64,000 nucleotides of DNA from Paenibacillus glycanilyticus NBRC 16618. Its GTDB lineage: Bacteria; Bacillota; Bacilli; Paenibacillales; Paenibacillaceae. Below are positions 60,485-64,000 of this stretch, one piece after another; position 1 is the stretch's first letter, and each line of letters begins with the position of its first letter. The notes under the pieces are model-generated. The model was not told the origin of the DNA. It did no database searches and saw only the letters and a program-made list of their open reading frames with translations. The DNA is taken from assembly GCF_004000805.1 (NCBI RefSeq), contig NZ_BILY01000025.1, positions 1 to 64,000 of the forward strand. Direction: 5' to 3'. The position numbers and the translations under genes are program-made.

Positions 60485-62002
60485 TTATTTCGATTGGGTC
60501 GCGGCAAGCTGAGCTTTCGCTTGACCTTCGGAAGATGCGTTTACTACGGTAGCCGGCTCTTCATGCAGTTTTACTTTGCGGATGAAGAAGGCCAGCACGA
60601 GTGCCGCAACGGCGAACCAAGTTGCCACAACGAACGAGTGGTTGATACCCGTAATCGTCGCTTCTTGGATTACATGAGCCATTGCCGCTTTATCGTTAGG
60701 ATCAATACCTTGCGTTGCAACCATATGCTTCGTTTCCGAAGCCGCTTTGTTCGTCATCAGCGTAACGAGGAACGCCGTACCCAAAGCGCCCGCTACGTTA
60801 CGCAGCGTTTGCGACATCGCCGAGCCGTGGGCGTTCAAGCGCTGCGGCAGCTGGTTCATGCCTGCCGTCTGGATCGGCATCATCAGCATGGACATACCGA
60901 ACATGCGCAAAGTGTACATTGTGATCAGGTAACCGTAAGTCGTATGATCCGTCAGCTGGCTGAATTCATAAGACGAGTAAACGGTAATAATAAGACCGGT
61001 AACCGCCAGCCAGCGAGCACCAACTTTATCGAAGATCATACCGGTGATTGGCGACATAATACCCATCAGAATTGCGCCCGGCAGCAGGAGCAGACCGGAT
61101 TTAAGCGGCGTGAAGCCCATAATATTTTGCAAATAAATCGGAAGCAAGATCATACCCGAGAACATGGCCATTGTAATAATGACGTTGATGACGGTAGTCA
61201 GGGAATACATGCCGAACTTAAAGACGCGCATTTCGAGGATTGGCTTCTTAACAACAAGTTGGTACCATACAAAACCAATCAAGGCAACAACGCCAACGAT
61301 CAAGCTTGTGTACACGGTAGCGTTGTTCCAGCCGTCCGTGCCTGCGTCACTAAAGCCGTACAGCAGGCCGCCAAAGCCCAGAGTGGACAAAATAACGGCG
61401 AAAATATCGAGCTTCGATTTCGCAGTCTGCGTAACGTTCTTCATCGATATAGCGCCGTAAATCAAGCCGAACAGCGACAGCGGCAATACGATGTAGAACA
61501 AAACGCGCCAGTCGTAATGTTCAACAACCCAACCCGACAGCGTTGGGCCAACGGCAGGCGCGAAGATCATCGCGATCCCCATCATACCCATTGCCTTACC
61601 GCGTTGTTCAATCGGGAAAATCGTCAGGAAGATGATGGACATCAGCGGCATCAGAATACCTGCGCCCGCTGCCTGAATAATACGTCCTGTAAGCAGGGTC
61701 TCAAAGTTCGGCGCCAAGGCGCTGACGACGGTACCTGCGGTAAATAAACTTGTTGCAACTACGAATAATGACCTTGTTGAAAACCGGCTGATCAAATAAG
61801 CACTAATTGGAATAAGGACGCCATTAACAAGCAAATAACCGGTGGACAGCCATTGTACCGTATTCGCGCTGACCTGCAGGTCAGCCATGATACTCGGAAG
61901 CGCAACGTTAAGGAGCGTCTGGCTCAATAGCGCTACGAAGGCTGCGATAAGCACCGATGCGACGATCGGGCCTCTTTTTAATGCCGCTACAGCATTACTC
62001 AT
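60485..62002 (-). CDS. DHA2-family multidrug exporter (EmrB/QacA type)
   Basis: A 505-aa MFS transporter with 14 hydrophobic segments. It contains the family motif-C-like region GAGILMPLMSIIFL and the early LPSIMADLQVSANTVQWLSTGYLL-type segment common to EmrB. It exports drugs by proton exchange; cargo unknown. The start taken is the ATG after GGAGAGAAAGACCTT. The MarR gene ends 48 bases upstream, so the two are probably one operon under MarR control. Confidence 0.93.
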   Translation of the reverse strand: MSNAVAALKRGPIVASVLIAAFVALLSQTLLNVALPSIMADLQVSANTVQWLSTGYLLVNGVLIPISAYLISRFSTRSLFVVATSLFTAGTVVSALAPNFETLLTGRIIQAAGAGILMPLMSIIFLTIFPIEQRGKAMGMMGIAMIFAPAVGPTLSGWVVEHYDWRVLFYIVLPLSLFGLIYGAISMKNVTQTAKSKLDIFAVILSTLGFGGLLYGFSDAGTDGWNNATVYTSLIVGVVALIGFVWYQLVVKKPILEMRVFKFGMYSLTTVINVIITMAMFSGMILLPIYLQNIMGFTPLKSGLLLLPGAILMGIMSPITGMIFDKVGARWLAVTGLIITVYSSYEFSQLTDHTTYGYLITMYTLRMFGMSMLMMPIQTAGMNQLPQRLNAHGSAMSQTLRNVAGALGTAFLVTLMTNKAASETKHMVATQGIDPNDKAAMAHVIQEATITGINHSFVVATWFAVAALVLAFFIRKVKLHEEPATVVNASSEGQAKAQLAATQSK

Positions 62003-62050
62003 AAGGTCTTTCTCTCCTTTTTCTATGTTTCTGTGATTCAAGCTGAAATG

Positions 62051-62485
62051 CTATTTGTTATCCATATTCGCAAGCAGCTGGGTAAAAATTCTCCTCAGAT
62101 GCTGAATATCTTCTTCCGGCAATACATTGAAAAAGGAGGAAAATGTCTCTTTCTGCGACTCGAGTATGTCGTCAACCACATCCTTGCCCTTAGCCGTTAA
62201 CTCAATGTATACAACCCTGCGGTCGTCATTTGCCCTCTCGCGGCTGATCAAATCTTCCGCCACCAGCTTATCGGCAATACCCGTAATAGCACCGGAGGTC
62301 AGTCCGAGAATATCGGCAAGTTCGGAAACCTTGAGGGAGCCCGATGTATGGAGGGTAAACAACAGCTTGAACTGGGTATAGTTCATGCCCGTCATTGTTT
62401 TCCGGCTCCATTCGTTGTTTACGTTTTTCAGGAACGTCTTGAATTGTCCCATGAAACCAATCAGCTCTTCATTGGCATTCGTCAT
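62051..62485 (-). CDS. MarR-family regulator (copy adjacent to the exporter)
   Basis: A 144-aa winged-helix regulator. Recognition helix region LADILGLTSGAITGIADKL and wing NDDRRVVYIELTAKG are typical. It probably represses its own operon and the exporter gene, with release by a small molecule. It is about two-thirds identical to the product of 62621-63067. The upstream region holds a 25-base element repeated in front of that gene. Confidence 0.92.
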   Translation of the reverse strand: MTNANEELIGFMGQFKTFLKNVNNEWSRKTMTGMNYTQFKLLFTLHTSGSLKVSELADILGLTSGAITGIADKLVAEDLISRERANDDRRVVYIELTAKGKDVVDDILESQKETFSSFFNVLPEEDIQHLRRIFTQLLANMDNK

Positions 62486-62536
62486 TGCCTCTCCCCTTTC
62501 CCACCGATTGCATGAATCGATAATCCATTAGCATTT

Positions 62537-62567
62537 AATATTTTAATACTAAATAAATTATTTACAA
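62537..62567 (-). promoter_or_regulatory. Promoter/operator of the first marR-exporter operon
   Basis: TTGTAA, 16 bases, TAAAAT on the minus strand (62562-62567 and 62540-62545). The A/T-rich stretch 62537-62561 matches 63126-63150 at 23 of 25 positions, a likely shared MarR site overlapping the -10. Confidence 0.6.
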
Positions 62568-62620
62568 AGCATTTACTACTATATATCTTTTTTGTGAATC
62601 AGTCAATTCGTCCATGCAAA

Positions 62621-63067
62621 TTATTTTCCCAGCTTGCCTTCATCCATATTGGCCGTCAGCTTCGAGAAAATTCTTCTCAAATGCTGAAGATCTTCTTCCG
62701 GAAGTCCGTTGAAAAAGGAAGAAAATAGTTCCTCGTGACATTCCATCACCTGGTTAACGAGCTTATCGCCTGCCGAAGTCAAAGCAATAATGACCACTCT
62801 CCGGTCATCGGCTGTTCGTTCGCGGCTGATCAAGCCTTCCGCCAGCATCTTGTCGGCTATACCCGTAATGGCGCCGGGCGTCAATCCAAGCAAATCGGCA
62901 AGCTCCGATACTTTCAGGGGACCGGATGAATGAAGCGTGTATAACAGCTTGAACTGCGTTGTGTTCATGCCGGCCATCGTCTTCTTGCTCCAGTCGTTCG
63001 CGACATTTTTCAGGAACAATCGGAACTGGCCGATAAGATTAATTAACTCTTCGCTGGCATTTGTCAT
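62621..63067 (-). CDS. MarR-family regulator (tandem paralogue)
   Basis: A 148-aa winged-helix protein. LADLLGLTPGAITGIADKM and DDRRVVIIALTSAG match the paralogue almost exactly, and the same N-terminus MTNASEEL suggests recent duplication. The start used aligns with the paralogue; 13 more codons upstream are open. It has its own copy of the duplicated upstream element. Whether both proteins bind both sites, or form heterodimers, is unknown. Confidence 0.92.
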   Translation of the reverse strand: MTNASEELINLIGQFRLFLKNVANDWSKKTMAGMNTTQFKLLYTLHSSGPLKVSELADLLGLTPGAITGIADKMLAEGLISRERTADDRRVVIIALTSAGDKLVNQVMECHEELFSSFFNGLPEEDLQHLRRIFSKLTANMDEGKLGK

Positions 63068-63125
63068 TCCCCTCACTCCTTTCGGACCAGTCAGTACACG
63101 GCGCAAAGCAATTTTATTAACTCTA

Positions 63126-63157
63126 AATATTTTAACACTAAATTAATTATAAATAAA
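63126..63157 (-). promoter_or_regulatory. Promoter/operator of the second marR gene
   Basis: The element 63126-63150 repeats that at 62537-62561 with two differences. The -10 TAAAAT is at 63129-63134; the -35 is poor. Confidence 0.55.
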
Positions 63158-63228
63158 GTAATCACAACTAAAAAATTTGTTGCAACTCGTCCACTATTAT
63201 TTTCCCCGATTGGACAACAAAAAAAGCG

Positions 63229-63252
63229 CCCTTGCGGGCGCCTTGTTTCGCT
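63229..63252 (-). terminator. Terminator of the msrB-nitroreductase unit
   Basis: GCGCCC/GGGCGC with a 4-base loop and seven T on the minus strand after TTTCGC. Confidence 0.75.
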
Positions 63253-63263
63253 TAAGATTAAGA

Positions 63264-63836
63264 TTAAGATTCAAGCCAGGTTGTTTTTTCTGCTGCCGGC
63301 GTGCGCTTTGGTTCCGGCGGAGTCATATCCGGATACCCCATATACACCAGCGCTACGATTTTCTCGTTCTCAGCCAGACCAAACGTATCGTTCATAAGCG
63401 GATGATACATCGGGTCGCCGGAACGCCAGATCGCTCCCAGTCCGTTCGCGTGCGCGGCAAGCAGCAAATTCTGCACCGCCGTATGCGAAGCAGCAATTTC
63501 CTCCACCAATGTAGCCCGCGGATCAGCGGACGGCGAGCAGACAACCGCAATAACTACCGGCGAGCGGTACGCTTTAACACGCTCCTTGCGGAGACGTTCT
63601 TCCAGCTCGGGGCTTTCCCCTGCCCCAAGCGTTGCAAGCGCGACGCGTGCATAACCTTCGCCAAGCTTGGCCCGACCGTCACCGGTCATGACGATAAATC
63701 TCCAAGGCTGCGTGTTATGATGGCTTGGCGCCCAGGTAGCCGCCTCCAGCACCTTCTCAATCAGATTTCGATCAACCGGATCTTGCTTGACGCGCCCAAT
63801 GGAACGTCTCGTTCGGATCGCTTCTTCAATATGCAT
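63264..63836 (-). CDS. Nitroreductase family protein
   Basis: A 190-aa FMN-dependent oxidoreductase fold: RTRRSIGRV near the N-terminus, APSHHNTQPWRFIV (FMN site) and GLGAIWRSG at the C-terminal half. Substrates could be nitro compounds, quinones or flavins; unknown. It is 18 bases after the msrB stop codon and likely co-transcribed. The stop is followed by two more in-frame TAA codons in a TCTTAA tandem. Confidence 0.9.
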   Translation of the reverse strand: MHIEEAIRTRRSIGRVKQDPVDRNLIEKVLEAATWAPSHHNTQPWRFIVMTGDGRAKLGEGYARVALATLGAGESPELEERLRKERVKAYRSPVVIAVVCSPSADPRATLVEEIAASHTAVQNLLLAAHANGLGAIWRSGDPMYHPLMNDTFGLAENEKIVALVYMGYPDMTPPEPKRTPAAEKTTWLES

Positions 63837-63854
63837 CGTTTCTCCCCCAATCTT

Positions 63855-64000
63855 TTATTTAAAATAGTTGACGTACTCGCCGTACCCTTCCTTCTCCAAA
63901 TCCGCTGCCGGGATAAATCGGAGCGAAGCGGAGTTAATGCAGTAGCGGAGTCCGTTAGGTCCCGGACCGTCGTCGAATACATGGCCCAGATGGGAATCTC
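63855..64000 (-). CDS. msrB: Methionine-R-sulfoxide reductase, 3' part
   Basis: The last 48 codons of a gene that runs off the window. The sequence DSHLGHVFDDGPGPNGLRYC with INSASLRF holds the catalytic Cys of MsrB in RYCINS. It reduces the R-epimer of methionine sulfoxide in proteins. Whether it is MsrB alone or an MsrAB fusion cannot be seen. Confidence 0.92.
   Translation of the reverse strand, partial: DSHLGHVFDDGPGPNGLRYCINSASLRFIPAADLEKEGYGEYVNYFK

Noticed and set aside
60446..61747. 433-codon open frame opposite the DHA2 exporter
   Set aside because: Shadow of the transporter gene; the product is His/Asn/Gln-rich and has no domain.

Overview
The window looks like chromosomal DNA of a spore-forming member of the Paenibacillaceae (Paenibacillus or a close relative). 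The reasons are two gerA-type spore germination operons, a Bacillus-order purine operon under PurR boxes and a guanine riboswitch, several YesM/YesN-type and LplB-type carbohydrate genes, moderately high G+C with strong AGGAGG-like ribosome sites, and frequent TTG/GTG starts. No tRNA, rRNA, CRISPR array, prophage or insertion sequence was seen.

Layout. 1-257: a cluster of small palindromes. 258-1283: a LysM/L,D-transpeptidase. 1486-6802: a five-gene germination operon (permease, A subunit, second permease, C lipoprotein, small membrane protein) with a sigma-G-like promoter. 6942-8684: an AI-2E-family membrane protein and a histidine phosphatase. 8846-19314: a carbohydrate locus with two solute-binding lipoproteins, two permeases, a sensor kinase, an AraC-type response regulator and a secreted family-43 glycosidase. 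Three of its promoters share one operator-like element at a fixed distance from the -10. It encodes no ATPase, so a shared MsmX-type ATPase is presumed. 19470-25667: a nucleotidyltransferase, a heterodimeric ABC exporter with one degenerate ATP site, a small anchored protein and a CapA-like protein. 25795-27455: a ZTP riboswitch controlling a divergent folD and an fchA/FTCD-like gene. 27523-29601: a secreted zinc peptidase. 29854-33455: a second, canonical three-gene germination operon. 33642-38703: an unknown protein, RlmD, diacylglycerol kinase, a CbiX-type chelatase, YerC and a YqfQ-like basic protein. 39096-40439: an AA10 LPMO. 40499-44689: Pit phosphate transporter with DUF47 partner, a DUF3048 lipoprotein, an alpha/beta hydrolase and a 39-residue membrane peptide. 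44763-58288: purEKBCSQLFMNHD on the minus strand. 58834-60120: a SleL-like LysM/GH18 protein lacking the catalytic Glu. 60172-60481: a second palindrome array. 60485-63067: a DHA2 drug exporter with two tandem MarR paralogues. 63264-64000: a nitroreductase and the 3' end of msrB.

How the genes work together. Purine synthesis is sensed at three levels visible here: PurR boxes and a guanine riboswitch in front of purE, and a ZTP riboswitch in front of the one-carbon folate pair that supplies formyl groups to PurN and PurH. The carbohydrate locus appears to be a self-contained regulon in which the response regulator controls its own operon, the permease operon and the glycosidase; the glycosidase also has a cre-like site for carbon catabolite repression. 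The most unusual non-coding structure is a 364-bp multi-hairpin spacer between purC and purS.
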